Positions 1 to 9,426 of a stretch of DNA of 47,333 nucleotides are shown piece by piece. Position numbers and translations under genes: made by a program. Numbering within the stretch: the first letter of the stretch is position 1; every line of letters starts with the position of its first letter. The notes under the pieces were generated by a model. That model searched no databases, was not told where the DNA came from, and saw only the letters and a list, made by a program, of their open reading frames with translations. Origin of the DNA: Exilibacterium sp. (GTDB lineage Bacteria > Pseudomonadota > Gammaproteobacteria > Pseudomonadales > Cellvibrionaceae); NCBI GenBank assembly GCA_028280195.1, contig JANQMH010000047.1:1-47333 (forward strand), read 5' to 3'.

Positions 1-446
1 AAACACACCGTAAATCCCCGCAAGCGGGCCCGGCCCGAAATCACAGATTTCGGTCGTTGCGCGGGGCGAAGCGGTGCTTCGCCTTTGTCCGCTCCACCCC
101 TGTAGGCTTCTCGCCGGCATCCCTGCCGTCGAGAGTTTCTGAAAGCCTTGCGGAGAGATGAGCCTACCACCGGTGTTCTTAAATTTTTTTTGGCAGTACT
201 GCGGTGGTAGGTCCTTACCTAAATCTACCTACAGTATTCTTAACGAATACCGATAGAGCCGCAGTGATTAGGTTTTGTGCGGTTTTAAGGTTCGAGAGTT
301 GCTAAAAGCCTTTCGGAAATGTGGACCTACCTTCAGTTCCTTAACGAGAGTCCCTATCAAAGTCGATAGAACTATGGCGCTAGGCCCCTGGACCGGTCAA
401 GGGCCGGATCGGTTAGCACATAACCAAAAATTCACGTAACCAAAAC
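1..446. other. Hairpin-rich intergenic region downstream of ppc
   Basis: I see no convincing gene here. The stretch is packed with perfect or near-perfect stems: CCGAAATC/GATTTCGG at 35-53, GGCGAAGC/GCTTCGCC at 65-83, TCTCG-C-CGGCA/TGCCG-T-CGAGA at 109-134, CCTACCACCG/CGGTGGTAGG at 163-211, TAGGT/ACCTA at 208-221, GTATTC/GAATAC at 234-250, GGCCC/GGGCC at 383-405 and GGTTA/TAACC at 411-425. A motif of the form CCTAC...GT..TTCTTAA or CCTAC...GTTCCTTAA occurs three times (163, 228, 326). About 55 bp around 129-184 resembles 291-345. The stem at 65-83 is followed by TTTG and could end an upstream plus-strand transcript. The region could be a structured RNA, a non-autonomous repeat element or stacked terminators; the sequence alone does not decide. 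Confidence 0.6.
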
Positions 447-450
447 TCAC
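419..450. repeat. Tandem duplication overlapping the ppc stop codon
   Basis: Two imperfect direct units of 15-17 bp, built on TAACCAAAA followed by TTCAC or CTCAC, lie side by side. Read on the minus strand, each unit begins with TGA, and the first TGA is the ppc stop codon. The effect is a second copy of the stop-codon context just behind the gene. It resembles the exact duplication at the ribF stop. Confidence 0.7.
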
Positions 451-3092
451 CCGGTATTCCGCAACCCCGCCGCAATACCGGCAATAGAAACCATCAAAGC
501 CAGCTCGAGCACCGGCGCTTCACTGGGCTCGAGTTTGCGCAAGCGCCGCATCAATTCCACCTGGGTAATATGCAGGGGATCGACATAGGGGTTGCGCACA
601 TCGATGGAGCGCCGCAATATCGGTACATTGTGCAGTAACTCCTCGCCGGTAATTGTCTTCAGGGTCTCGATCGCCTGGCTCATGCCCCGGCGCAGCTCCA
701 TGCCCAGGCTTTGCAGTGAGGCGTCCTCGAGCAGGCGCTCTTCATAGTAGGCGGCGATATTGATATCTGCCTTGGCCAGTACCATTTCCTGCATGCCCAG
801 CAGCATGCGGAAAAACGCCCAGCCGTTTGCCATCTCCTGGATCGTCGCCAGATTGCCCGCCTCGAGCTGATCCGCCAGCGCCTTGCCGGTGCCCAGCCAG
901 GCCGGCAGCATCATGCGCATCTGCGTCCAGGCAAATACCCAGGGAATTGCCCGCAGGCTCTCCACCCCGCCGCTGGGGCGGCGCTTGGCCGGGCGGCTGC
1001 CCAGCGACAGGCGCTGCAGTTCCAGCTCCGGCGTGACGCTGCGGAAGTAGGGCACGAAACGCGGATCGTCGTGGACGATGCGGCGGTATTCCCGTACCGA
1101 GTTATCGGCCAGCGTCTGCATCAATTCGCGCCACTGCGCCTTCGGCGCCGGCGGCGGCAGCAGCGTCGCCTCGAGCACGGCACTGGCATAGAGTTCCAGA
1201 TTGCGCAGGGCGATCCCCATGACCCCGAACTTGAACTGGATGACCTCGCCCTGCTCGGTAACGCGCACCGCCCCGTTAATGGTGCCCGGCGGCTGCGACA
1301 GCAGCGCCGCCTGGCTCGGGCCGCCGCCGCGGCTGGCCGAGCCGCCGCGGCCGTGGAACAGTGTCAGATGCACGCCGTGGCTGTTGCAGACCCGGGTCAG
1401 CGCTTCCTGGGCGCGGTACTGGGCCCAGGAGGCGGCGAAAAAACCGGCGTCCTTGGCCGAGTCGGAATAACCGATCATCACCTCCTGGCGGCCGTTGATA
1501 TCCGCTTTGTACCAGTCCACCGACAGCAGCCGGTCTATGGCCGCCGCGGCGCCGTTGAGGTCGCTGAGTGTTTCGAATAAGGGCACGATGCGCTGGGCGG
1601 GCCGGCAGCCGGACTCCTGCTGCAGCAGCCGCACCGCCAGTACATCTGAGGGGTGGGTGGCCATGGAAATAATATAGGCGCCGAGGGCGGCGGCGGGCTG
1701 GCGGGCCAGTTCGGCAAAGGTGTCCAGGACTTCGCGGGTGTCGTCCGAGGCCGGCATGTCGGCCGGGATCAAAGGCCGGCGACTGGCGAGTTCGCCCAGC
1801 AGAAAAGTCTGTTTATCCGCTTCGCTCCAGTCGAGGTAGCTGCCCAGCCCCAGGTATTCGGTGACTTCGTTGATGGCCCGGGCGTGGCGGCTCGACTCCT
1901 GGCGGATGTCCAGTTTGACCAGTGTCAGGCCAAAGCAGGCGATGCGGCGTATGATATCGGTCAGCATCCCCTCGGCCACAAAGCCCATACCGCAGTCCTG
2001 CAGCGACTGGTAAATCAGCTGCAGCGGCTCCAGCAGCTGCTCGTCCTCCAGGTAAATCGGCTTGTTATAGCGGTTGCCGCCGCTGAGCTTTACTTCGGCC
2101 CATTCGCGGGTATTGCCCAGGCACTGCCTGACCTCGCGCAACAGTTGCCGGTAGGGTTCCGGGTGATCGCCGACCCGCTCGCGCAGGGCGGCGTTACACT
2201 CGCCGAACGACAGGTCCTCGCGCAGCTCGTGAATATCCCGAAACAGCAGGTCCGCCGCTTCCCAGCGCGCCAGCAGCAGTACCTCGCGGGTCACTTTGGC
2301 GGTGACATTGGGGTTGCCGTCGCGGTCGCCGCCCATCCACGAGGCGATGCGAATCGGCGCTGCATCCAGGGGCAGGCGCCGGCCGCTGTGCTTTTGCAGC
2401 TGGCCGTCGAGCAGGCGCAGGCATTTCGGCAGCGCCCCCCAGAGGGTGCGCTCGACAGTGCCGAAGCCCCATTTGGCCTCGTCCACCGGCGTGGGCTTGT
2501 GACGGCGGATCTCGTCAGTGCGCCAGCTCGCCACAATGCGGCGGCGCAGCTGGTTCAACAGTGTCTGCCGCTCCCCGGGGGTCAGGTCCGGGCGGTCGAG
2601 GCTTTCCAGCAGCTCGTCGATATCGTTGTGTTTGCGCAGCAGGGTGCGGCGGGTAATCTCGGTCGGATGGGCCGTCAGCACCAGCTCGATGCGCATGTCG
2701 AGCAGGGTTTTGTGGATTTGATCGGGGGCGACACCCGCCGCGATCAGCCGCGGCATCAGCTCCGCCAGTGTGCCCGGCTGGGGCGCCGCTGCCTCGTCCA
2801 TCTCATAGGCGCGCCGGCGCCGCACGCGGTGGTGCTGTTCGGCGATATTGGCGTAGTTGAGAAAGTGTGCGAAGGCGCGGGCCACCGGCACCAGCTCCGC
2901 TTCCTGCAGGCTGTTCATGATCGCCAACAGTGGCTGCCAGTCGCCGCTGCGGCGTCCGGACTTGGCCAGCGAGCGGATGGTTTCAACCTTGTCATAGATG
3001 GCTTCGCCCATCTGATCGCGAATATTGTCGCCAAGAATTTCGCCCAGGCGGCGAACATCGTCTCGCAGCGGGGCATGGATATCGGTATTCAC
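447..3092 (-). CDS. ppc: Phosphoenolpyruvate carboxylase
   Basis: Carboxylates phosphoenolpyruvate with bicarbonate to oxaloacetate, the anaplerotic feed of the TCA cycle, in the cytoplasm as a homotetramer. The 881-residue product matches the usual bacterial length. Visible hallmarks are the LTAHPTE motif with catalytic His142, GYSDSAKDAG, the glycine-rich active-site loop FHGRGGSASRGGGPS, and the C-terminal RNTG end typical of the family, needed for the allosteric/active-site fold. The start is a GTG at 3092, chosen because AGGAG lies seven bases upstream on the minus strand. It is transcribed away from ribF. Its stop codon is part of a short tandem duplication. Identification is certain from the motifs. 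Confidence 0.97.
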   Translation of the reverse strand: MNTDIHAPLRDDVRRLGEILGDNIRDQMGEAIYDKVETIRSLAKSGRRSGDWQPLLAIMNSLQEAELVPVARAFAHFLNYANIAEQHHRVRRRRAYEMDEAAAPQPGTLAELMPRLIAAGVAPDQIHKTLLDMRIELVLTAHPTEITRRTLLRKHNDIDELLESLDRPDLTPGERQTLLNQLRRRIVASWRTDEIRRHKPTPVDEAKWGFGTVERTLWGALPKCLRLLDGQLQKHSGRRLPLDAAPIRIASWMGGDRDGNPNVTAKVTREVLLLARWEAADLLFRDIHELREDLSFGECNAALRERVGDHPEPYRQLLREVRQCLGNTREWAEVKLSGGNRYNKPIYLEDEQLLEPLQLIYQSLQDCGMGFVAEGMLTDIIRRIACFGLTLVKLDIRQESSRHARAINEVTEYLGLGSYLDWSEADKQTFLLGELASRRPLIPADMPASDDTREVLDTFAELARQPAAALGAYIISMATHPSDVLAVRLLQQESGCRPAQRIVPLFETLSDLNGAAAAIDRLLSVDWYKADINGRQEVMIGYSDSAKDAGFFAASWAQYRAQEALTRVCNSHGVHLTLFHGRGGSASRGGGPSQAALLSQPPGTINGAVRVTEQGEVIQFKFGVMGIALRNLELYASAVLEATLLPPPAPKAQWRELMQTLADNSVREYRRIVHDDPRFVPYFRSVTPELELQRLSLGSRPAKRRPSGGVESLRAIPWVFAWTQMRMMLPAWLGTGKALADQLEAGNLATIQEMANGWAFFRMLLGMQEMVLAKADINIAAYYEERLLEDASLQSLGMELRRGMSQAIETLKTITGEELLHNVPILRRSIDVRNPYVDPLHITQVELMRRLRKLEPSEAPVLELALMVSIAGIAAGLRNTG

Positions 3093-3358
3093 TGGGGCAC
3101 TCCTGCAGTTAAGGCGGCTGAGATCGGGGATTTTACCTTAATTTTCAGTCTGTTCCGTGGTTTTTGCCGGGCTTTTAGGTAGGCTTGCCCGATCAAGCTG
3201 GGGTATACTTCGGCCTTTGCTCGCCTGAATGCTGCCGGGCAGCTTTAGTCTGAAAGAGTGAATCTGAGAGAGTTATCTGAAAGAGTCATCTGAGAGTTAC
3301 CGGGGGAGCCCGCCGACAACCCTATCGGCTCCCCGGGTCTGTATTGGGTAAGACCGTG
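3093..3358. promoter_or_regulatory. Divergent ppc-ribF intergenic region
   Basis: This gap must carry both promoters. On the plus strand TATACT at 3204-3209 is a good -10 for ribF, but no clear -35 sits at the right distance. On the minus strand only the ppc ribosome site (AGGAG) is clear. Four 13-14 bp direct repeats at 3249-3300 lie between the putative ribF promoter and its start codon, so they would be in its leader RNA. murJ and rpsT, often beside ribF in relatives, are absent here. Confidence 0.4.
3249..3300. repeat. Four 13-14 bp direct repeats in the ribF leader
   Basis: Four consecutive units all begin TCTGA: TCTGAAAGAGTGAA, TCTGAGAGAGTTA, TCTGAAAGAGTCA and TCTGAGAGTTACC. They alternate GAAAG and GAGAG forms. 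They are purine rich and lie upstream of ribF in its presumed untranslated leader. Confidence 0.8.
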
Positions 3359-4300
3359 ATGCCACCCCAGCGCGAGATCATCCGTGGCCTGCACAACCTG
3401 CAGCCGCGTCACAGAGGCTGTGCCGCCACGATTGGCTCTTTTGATGGTGTGCACCTGGGCCATCAGGTGATTCTCAGGCAGGTCGCCGACAGGGCCCGGG
3501 AACTGGGCCGGCCGGCGATGGCCATCGTGTTCGAGCCGCAGCCGGGGGAATACTTTCGCCGCCAGCAGGCACCGGCGCGGCTGATGAGTTTTCGCGAGAA
3601 GGCCGAGGCCTTGTTCGACGCCGGCATCGACCGGGTGTTTTGCCTGTACTTTGACGAGCGCCTGCGCCGGCTCAGTGGCAGTGAGTTTGTCGAGCGCATC
3701 GTCATCCGCGGCCTGCAGCCCTGTTATATGGTAGTGGGGGACGACTTCCATTTCGGCCGCGACCGCAGCGGCGGGTTGGCAATGCTCAGGCGCGCCGGGG
3801 GACGGCACGGCTTCGAGGTGGCGGACACGGGCACTCACCGCATCGACGGCGAACGGGTCAGCAGCACCCGTATTCGCGGCGTCCTCGCCGGGGCCGACTT
3901 TGACGCCGCCGAGCGCCTGTTGGGCAAGCCCTATCGCATGACCGGGCGGGTGGTCTACGGCCAGCAGTTGGGGCGCCAGTTGGGGGTGCCGACCGCCAAT
4001 GTGTTGCTGCGCCGCCATCGCTCACCGCTGCACGGGGTCTACGCGGTGGAAGTCGCCCTGCGCCGCCGTTGCAGCCGCCACCGCGGGGTGGCCAATGTCG
4101 GGGTGCGGCCGACAGTGGGCGGCGATAACCGGGCGCTGCTCGAGACGCATTTGTTGGATTTTGGTGAAAATTTATACGGTCAGCCGATCGAGGTGGTTTT
4201 CCGGCATAAATTGCGCGACGAGCAGCGCTTCGCCTCGGTGGATTTGCTCAAACAACAGATTCACCGCGATATCGAGGCGGCAAAAGCCTTTTTTACCTGA
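3359..4300 (+). CDS. ribF: Bifunctional riboflavin kinase/FAD synthetase
   Basis: Phosphorylates riboflavin to FMN and adenylates FMN to FAD. The N-terminal half is a nucleotidyltransferase of the HxGH type, seen in the segment GSFDGVHLGHQ near residue 30 and SSTRIR near residue 170. The C-terminal half is the riboflavin kinase domain (GRVVYGQQLGRQLGVPTAN, then the GVYAVEV and GVANVGVRPT segments). I chose ATG 3359, giving 313 residues, because family members start only a few residues before RGLHNL. An in-frame TTG at 3344 would add five residues. It is followed by ileS, the conserved ribF-ileS-lspA order. The stop codon lies inside an exact 13-bp tandem duplication. Confidence 0.95.
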   Translation: MPPQREIIRGLHNLQPRHRGCAATIGSFDGVHLGHQVILRQVADRARELGRPAMAIVFEPQPGEYFRRQQAPARLMSFREKAEALFDAGIDRVFCLYFDERLRRLSGSEFVERIVIRGLQPCYMVVGDDFHFGRDRSGGLAMLRRAGGRHGFEVADTGTHRIDGERVSSTRIRGVLAGADFDAAERLLGKPYRMTGRVVYGQQLGRQLGVPTANVLLRRHRSPLHGVYAVEVALRRRCSRHRGVANVGVRPTVGGDNRALLETHLLDFGENLYGQPIEVVFRHKLRDEQRFASVDLLKQQIHRDIEAAKAFFT

Positions 4301-4323
4301 GGTGTTGTACTGAGGTGTTGTAC
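4298..4323 (+). repeat. Exact 13-bp duplication starting at the ribF stop codon
   Basis: TGAGGTGTTGTAC occurs twice without a mismatch. The TGA of the first copy is the ribF stop codon, so the second copy carries another TGA 13 bases on, in a different frame. It lies in the 82-bp gap before ileS. Confidence 0.9.
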
Positions 4324-4382
4324 AACGACCCCGCAATAACAGCAGCGCAAGACGAATTTACCTGAACCAAAGCCGAGCCGAG

Positions 4383-7184
4383 ATGACAGATTACAAGTCG
4401 ACTTTAAACCTCCCGAAAACCGCTTTCGCCATGAAGGCCAACCTGGCCCAGCGCGAGCCGGGCATGCTGAAAAACTGGCAGCAGCAGGATATCTATGCGC
4501 AGATCCGCGCCGCGCGGGCGGGGCGCGAGAAGTTCATTCTCCACGACGGTCCGCCCTATGCCAACGGTGAGATCCACCTCGGCCACGCGCTCAATAAGAT
4601 ACTCAAGGACGTGATCGTCAAGTCGAAAACCCTCAGCGGCTTCGATGCCCCGTATATTCCCGGCTGGGACTGTCACGGCCTGCCCATCGAGCACCAGGTG
4701 GAAAAGAAAGCCGGCAAGGCCGGCAGCAAGGTGGATTTCAAGACTTTCCGGCAGCGCTGTCGCGACTATGCCAGCAGGCAGGTGGAGGCGCAGAAAAAGG
4801 GTTTTATCCGCCTGGGTATTTTTGGCGAATGGGACAACCCTTATCTGACCATGAATTATCGGTTTGAGGCCGATATCGTGCGTGCGCTCGGCAGGATCAT
4901 CGACAACGGCCACCTGCACCGCGGTTTCAAACCGGTGTACTGGAGCGTGGTGGGCGGCTCGGCGCTGGCCGAAGCCGAAGTGGAATACCAGGAGAAAACC
5001 TCGTTTTCCATCGATGTGCGCTTTGCCCTGGTGGATCAGGGGGCGCTGGCTGGACTGGTACCCGACCTGGGCGGCGGCGGCCCGATCTCGGTGCTGATCT
5101 GGACCACCACCCCCTGGACCCTGCCGTCGAACCAGGCGGTCAGCCTCAATGGCGAACTCGACTATGTGGTGGTGCAGGCCGGCGAAGAGCGCCTGCTGAT
5201 GGCCGAGGCGCTGTATGCCAGCGTGATGGCTCGCGCCGGTATCGAGGCGGCGCGGGTGGTGGGCCGGGTGCGCGGCCGCGCCCTGGAGCACCTGCAGCTG
5301 CAGCATCCCTTTTACCAGCGCCAGGTGCCGGTGATACTCGGCGACCACGTCACCACCGAAGCCGGTACCGGCGCCGTGCACACGGCGCCGGATCACGGTG
5401 TCGACGACTTCAATGTCGGCAGCCGCTACGGCATCGGCACGCTCAATTACATCGATGACAACGGCCTCTTCCGCGCCGATGTGGAGCTGTTTGCCGGTGA
5501 ACATGTCTACAAAGTGGATGAGCATGTGCTGCAGGTGCTGGCCGCGCGCGGCGCACTGCTGCATCAGGAGAAGTTCCAGCACAGCTACCCCCACTGCTGG
5601 CGCACCAAAACGCCGCTGATCTTCCGGGCCACACCGCAGTGGTTTATCAGCATGACGCAGCAAGATCTGCTGTCGCAGGTCAAAGCCACCCTCGACGGTG
5701 TCGACTGGATACCCGACTGGGGGCGGGCGCGCATGGACAGCATGCTCGACTCCAGCCCCGACTGGTGTATCTCCCGCCAGCGCACCTGGGGGGTGCCGAT
5801 CACCCTGTTTATCAACAAGCAGACCCAGGAGCTGCACCCGCAGACCAGCGCGCTGATCGAGCGGGTCGCCGAGCGCATCGAGCAGCACGGCATCGACGCC
5901 TGGTTTGAGCTGGATGCGGCGGAGCTGCTCGGCGATGATGCCGAGCACTATACCAAGGTCAGCGATACGCTGGACGTGTGGTTTGATTCCGGCGTCACCC
6001 ACTACGCAGTGCTGCAGCAGCACGATGCACTGCACTATCCGGCCGATCTGTATCTGGAGGGCTCCGACCAGCATCGCGGCTGGTTTCAGTCGTCGTTGAA
6101 GACAGCGGTGGCGATCAACGGCTGCGCGCCGTATAAAACGGTGCTGACCCACGGTTTTACCATCGATGCCGAGGGGCGCAAGATGTCGAAGTCGCTGGGC
6201 AACGTAATCGCACCGCAAAACGTCATCAATGAACTGGGCGCGGATGTGCTGCGGCTGTGGGTGGCGGCCACGGATTTCAGTGCGGAGATGAGCCTGTCCG
6301 ACGAAATACTCAGCCGCACCGCCGATTCCTACCGGCGCATGCGCAATACTGCGCGCTTTCTGCTCGCCAATCTGAGCGGCTTCGACCCGGCCGCCAACCT
6401 GGTAGCGGCAGAGGATATGCTGGCGCTGGACCGCTGGGCGGTGGATCGCGCGGCGCAGCTGCAGGCCGAGATTCGCGCCGCCTATGACGGCTATCAACTG
6501 CATCAGGTGTACCAGAAACTACACAATTTTTGCGTGGTTGATATGGGCGGCTTTTACCTGGATATTATCAAAGACCGCCAGTACACCACCCGGGCCGACA
6601 GCCTGGCGCGGCGCTCGGCGCAGACCGCCCTCTACCATATCGTAGAAGCCTTTGCGCGCTGGATCGCGCCGATTCTGAGCTTTACCGCCGATGAGATCTG
6701 GCGCGAGATTCCGGGCCGGCGCGCCGGGCCGGTATTTGCCGCCGAGTGGTATCCGCTTGCGCAGCTGCCGCAGCAGCAGACCATGGGGCGGGACTACTGG
6801 CAGGTCATTGCGGAGGTCAAGTCGGCCGTTAACAAGGCAATGGAAAATCAGCGCAACCTCGGGCAGTTGGGCAAAAACCTGGAGGCCGAAGTGACACTGT
6901 TTGCCGATACGCAATTGCGCCAGCATCTGCAGGCGCTGGGGGACGAACTGCGGTTTGTACTGATAACATCGCGGGCAACGGTAGCTGAACTCGACAGCTC
7001 CAGCGCCGGCGAGCAGACCGATATCGAGGGGCTGCGGGTGCAGGTGGTGAAATCTGCCGAGCCCAAATGTGCGCGCTGCTGGCACCACCGCAGTGATGTC
7101 GGGGCCTACACCGCGCACCCGCAACTGTGCGGCCGCTGTGTGGAAAATGTGGTGGGCAAGGGCGAACTGCGCCTGTATGCCTAA
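4383..7184 (+). CDS. ileS: Isoleucyl-tRNA synthetase
   Basis: Charges tRNA-Ile with isoleucine; a class I synthetase with editing against valine. The 933-residue product is the normal bacterial length. In order it shows the HIGH motif as HLGH in [16 protein letters not shown] near residue 60, the CP1 editing domain with the [10 protein letters not shown] and [12 protein letters not shown] segments, the KMSKS loop ([10 protein letters not shown]) near residue 600, the anticodon-binding region, and a C-terminal zinc finger with CARC and CGRC cysteine pairs. It is transcribed with ribF upstream and lspA downstream, an arrangement shared by many gammaproteobacteria. The ATG at 4383 has only a weak ribosome site. 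Confidence 0.98.
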   Translation: MTDYKSTLNLPKTAFAMKANLAQREPGMLKNWQQQDIYAQIRAARAGREKFILHDGPPYANGEIHLGHALNKILKDVIVKSKTLSGFDAPYIPGWDCHGLPIEHQVEKKAGKAGSKVDFKTFRQRCRDYASRQVEAQKKGFIRLGIFGEWDNPYLTMNYRFEADIVRALGRIIDNGHLHRGFKPVYWSVVGGSALAEAEVEYQEKTSFSIDVRFALVDQGALAGLVPDLGGGGPISVLIWTTTPWTLPSNQAVSLNGELDYVVVQAGEERLLMAEALYASVMARAGIEAARVVGRVRGRALEHLQLQHPFYQRQVPVILGDHVTTEAGTGAVHTAPDHGVDDFNVGSRYGIGTLNYIDDNGLFRADVELFAGEHVYKVDEHVLQVLAARGALLHQEKFQHSYPHCWRTKTPLIFRATPQWFISMTQQDLLSQVKATLDGVDWIPDWGRARMDSMLDSSPDWCISRQRTWGVPITLFINKQTQELHPQTSALIERVAERIEQHGIDAWFELDAAELLGDDAEHYTKVSDTLDVWFDSGVTHYAVLQQHDALHYPADLYLEGSDQHRGWFQSSLKTAVAINGCAPYKTVLTHGFTIDAEGRKMSKSLGNVIAPQNVINELGADVLRLWVAATDFSAEMSLSDEILSRTADSYRRMRNTARFLLANLSGFDPAANLVAAEDMLALDRWAVDRAAQLQAEIRAAYDGYQLHQVYQKLHNFCVVDMGGFYLDIIKDRQYTTRADSLARRSAQTALYHIVEAFARWIAPILSFTADEIWREIPGRRAGPVFAAEWYPLAQLPQQQTMGRDYWQVIAEVKSAVNKAMENQRNLGQLGKNLEAEVTLFADTQLRQHLQALGDELRFVLITSRATVAELDSSSAGEQTDIEGLRVQVVKSAEPKCARCWHHRSDVGAYTAHPQLCGRCVENVVGKGELRLYA

Positions 7185-7206
7185 CGGCGTTGACTTGGTA
7201 CGGCTG

Positions 7207-7251
7207 GATTGGCACGGAGTGGGGTGCCACCCCAATCGTGGACCCCAATCG
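7207..7251 (+). repeat. Direct and inverted repeats in the ileS-lspA gap
   Basis: ACCCCAATCG occurs at 7229-7238 and 7242-7251, a 13-bp period. GATTGG (7207-7212) can pair with CCAATC (7232-7237), and GGGGT/ACCCC (7221-7225/7229-7233) forms a tight hairpin. There is no T-run, so this does not look like a simple terminator. Confidence 0.5.
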
Positions 7252-7315
7252 GGCTGACCGTGCTGGGCTCCAACCGTGAAAGTATTTGGTTTAGATAGAG
7301 GATATAGCGAACTTG

Positions 7316-7804
7316 ATGAATGTGATCGGTCGTCACACCCTGATGTGGTATGCCATTGCACTGGTGATTATTGTCCTGGACCAGTGGAGCAAGAGCTGGA
7401 TATCGGGCAATTTTGTATTTGGCCAGCCATATCCGTTTACCTCGTTCTTCAATTTCACGCTGTTGCACAATACCGGTGCCGCGTTCAGTTTTCTCAGCGA
7501 GGCCGGCGGCTGGCAGCGCTGGTTTTTCAGCATTATCGCCACCGGCGTCAGCGCCGCCATCATTGTCTGGATAGCGCGCCTGCCGGTTTCGCAGCGCTGG
7601 GAGGCGCTGGCGCTGGCGCTGGTGCTGGGCGGCGCGCTGGGTAATCTTTACGACCGTATCACCCTGGGCTATGTCGTCGACTTTATCGTGTTCCACTACA
7701 AGCAGTATTACTTCCCGGCCTTCAATATTGCCGATATGGCGATCTCTACCGGGGCCTTTATGTTGATTATCGATATGTTGTTTTTCAAGCGTGAACATGA
7801 CTGA
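7316..7804 (+). CDS. lspA: Lipoprotein signal peptidase (signal peptidase II)
   Basis: Inner-membrane aspartyl protease that removes the signal peptide from diacylglyceryl-modified prolipoproteins such as BamD encoded later in this window. The 162-residue product has four hydrophobic segments. The two catalytic aspartates are in the conserved blocks NLYDRITLGYVVDF and FNIADM near the C-terminus. The start is ATG 7316; the TTG directly before it (7313) would add one residue. GAGG about 13-16 bases upstream is the only ribosome-site candidate. The 3' end overlaps the fkpB start by eight bases, so the two are translationally coupled. Confidence 0.96.
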   Translation: MNVIGRHTLMWYAIALVIIVLDQWSKSWISGNFVFGQPYPFTSFFNFTLLHNTGAAFSFLSEAGGWQRWFFSIIATGVSAAIIVWIARLPVSQRWEALALALVLGGALGNLYDRITLGYVVDFIVFHYKQYYFPAFNIADMAISTGAFMLIIDMLFFKREHD

Positions 7805-8270
7805 TGCAGATACGGGGGCGCACAGCGTCGGACCCGGCAAACAGGTGACCTTGCATTTTGCCATCAAACTCGAAGATGGCTCGGTGGTGGACTCCACCTT
7901 CGACCGCAGTCCGGCTACCTTTGTGGTGGGTGACGGCAATTTGCTGCCGGGTTTTGAGCAAATGCTTTTCGGCCTGGCAGCCGGTGCCAGGGACAGCTTT
8001 GTGATAAAGCCGGAGCAGGGCTTCGGCCAGCCCAACCCCAACAATGTGCAGACCCTGGCCCGGCAGCAGTTCGATGCCGGCCTGGAACTGGTCGAAGGTC
8101 TGATGGTGGTGTTTGCCGATGCCCAGAACGCCGAGCGCCCGGGGGTTGTCAAGGCCTTTGACGACACCGAGGTGACGGTGGACTTCAACCACCCGCTGGC
8201 GGGCCGCGACGTGATTTTTGATGTGGAAATTATCGAGGTGGGCACCTCCGCGCCCGCCTCGGCGGAGTAG
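7797..8270 (+). CDS. fkpB: FKBP-type peptidyl-prolyl cis-trans isomerase, SlpA type
   Basis: Prolyl isomerase/chaperone of the small SlpA (FkpB) group. The 157-residue product begins with the FKBP strand [20 protein letters not shown], then the [19 protein letters not shown] core, then the inserted-in-flap chaperone domain (residues about 70-125), and ends with the [18 protein letters not shown] signature. I chose ATG 7797; GTG 7791 is an alternative two codons upstream. It overlaps lspA and ispH follows after four bases, so lspA-fkpB-ispH is one transcription unit, as in Pseudomonas and Escherichia. Confidence 0.93.
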   Translation: MTDADTGAHSVGPGKQVTLHFAIKLEDGSVVDSTFDRSPATFVVGDGNLLPGFEQMLFGLAAGARDSFVIKPEQGFGQPNPNNVQTLARQQFDAGLELVEGLMVVFADAQNAERPGVVKAFDDTEVTVDFNHPLAGRDVIFDVEIIEVGTSAPASAE

Positions 8271-8274
8271 AGCG

Positions 8275-9213
8275 ATGCAGATAAAGCTGGCCAACCCGCG
8301 TGGCTTTTGCGCCGGTGTCGACCGTGCGATAGATATTGTCAACCGGGCGCTGGATGTTTTCGGGGCGCCTATCTACGTGCGTCACGAGGTGGTGCACAAC
8401 AAGTTTGTGGTCGACTCACTGCGCGAGCGCGGTGCCGTCTTTGTCGATGAGCTGCATGAAGTACCCGATGATGTCATTGTCGTGTTCAGCGCCCACGGCG
8501 TGTCCCAGGCGGTGCGCGAGCACGCCCGGCAGCGGGGCTTGAAGGTCTTCGATGCCACCTGCCCGCTGGTTACCAAGGTGCATATGGAGGTAATGAAGTA
8601 TTCCAGCGAGGGCATCGAGTGCGTGCTCATCGGCCACCACGGCCACCCCGAAGTGGAGGGCACCATGGGGCAGTACGATCGCAGCAATGGCGGTGCCATT
8701 TACCTGATCGAAGATGAAGCAGACGTCGCCCAGTTGCGGGTCAGCGACCCGCAGCGACTGACCTATGTCACCCAGACCACGCTGTCGATGGATGATACCG
8801 CCCGGGTGATCGATGCGCTGCGGCGCAAATTCCCCGCCATCCGCGGCCCGCGCAAAGACGATATCTGCTACGCCACACAAAACCGCCAGGATGCGGTAAA
8901 GCAGTTGGCGCTGGAGTGCGATCTGGTGCTGGTCGTGGGCTCGCCCAACAGTTCCAATTCCAACCGCCTGCGCGAACTGGCCCAGCGCTGCGGTGCCGAG
9001 GCCTATCTGATCGACGGCGCCGGGGATATCGATTGCGACTGGATTACCAGCCGCAATGTGATCGGTGTCACAGCCGGCGCGTCGGCGCCGGAAGTGCTTG
9101 TGCAGGAAGTGATCAGCCGCCTGCAGGCCCACGGCTTTCAGGCCCCCAGTGAAATGGCCGGGCGCGAGGAAAATATCAGCTTTTCCCTGCCCAAAGAGCT
9201 GCGCTCCGGCTGA
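8275..9213 (+). CDS. ispH: 4-hydroxy-3-methylbut-2-enyl diphosphate reductase
   Basis: Last enzyme of the MEP isoprenoid pathway; an iron-sulfur protein that reduces HMBPP to IPP and DMAPP. The 312-residue product carries the three cluster cysteines Cys12 (GFCAGV), Cys96 (DATCPLV) and Cys198 ([10 protein letters not shown]), the substrate histidines in EVVHNK and SAHGVS, and the GHHGHPE block with the catalytic glutamate. The start is ATG 8275, directly after the fkpB stop. A longer frame opening upstream is only read-through of fkpB sequence. It is the last gene before the pilus operon, the same junction as in P. aeruginosa. Confidence 0.97.
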   Translation: MQIKLANPRGFCAGVDRAIDIVNRALDVFGAPIYVRHEVVHNKFVVDSLRERGAVFVDELHEVPDDVIVVFSAHGVSQAVREHARQRGLKVFDATCPLVTKVHMEVMKYSSEGIECVLIGHHGHPEVEGTMGQYDRSNGGAIYLIEDEADVAQLRVSDPQRLTYVTQTTLSMDDTARVIDALRRKFPAIRGPRKDDICYATQNRQDAVKQLALECDLVLVVGSPNSSNSNRLRELAQRCGAEAYLIDGAGDIDCDWITSRNVIGVTAGASAPEVLVQEVISRLQAHGFQAPSEMAGREENISFSLPKELRSG

Positions 9214-9426
9214 TTGCCACTGCCCGGGCCCCGCGCCCGCATCGCCCCTGCCATGGGGGGAGCACCACTTATCGTCGGTTTATACCACCCGTCCCCCGTG
9301 AGCTGGCCGTCGCCGGGTCTGGCATGTAGGCTCAGAATATAGGATTCAAGCAGATATCGTGGTCCCGGTGCCCGGTCGCCAAAGGGCAGCGGGCAGGCGC
9401 GACAACAAGGGCCAAAACAACCAACG

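Noticed and set aside
288-296. GGTTCGAG as a tRNA T-loop
   Set aside because: No acceptor, D-arm or anticodon-arm pairing can be built around it.
1653-3182. 509-residue frame on the plus strand over ppc
   Set aside because: A GC-rich shadow of the phosphoenolpyruvate carboxylase gene with no recognisable domain.
4404-6503. 699-residue frame on the minus strand over ileS
   Set aside because: Shadow of ileS; His/Gly/Gln-rich composition typical of antisense frames in GC-rich genes.
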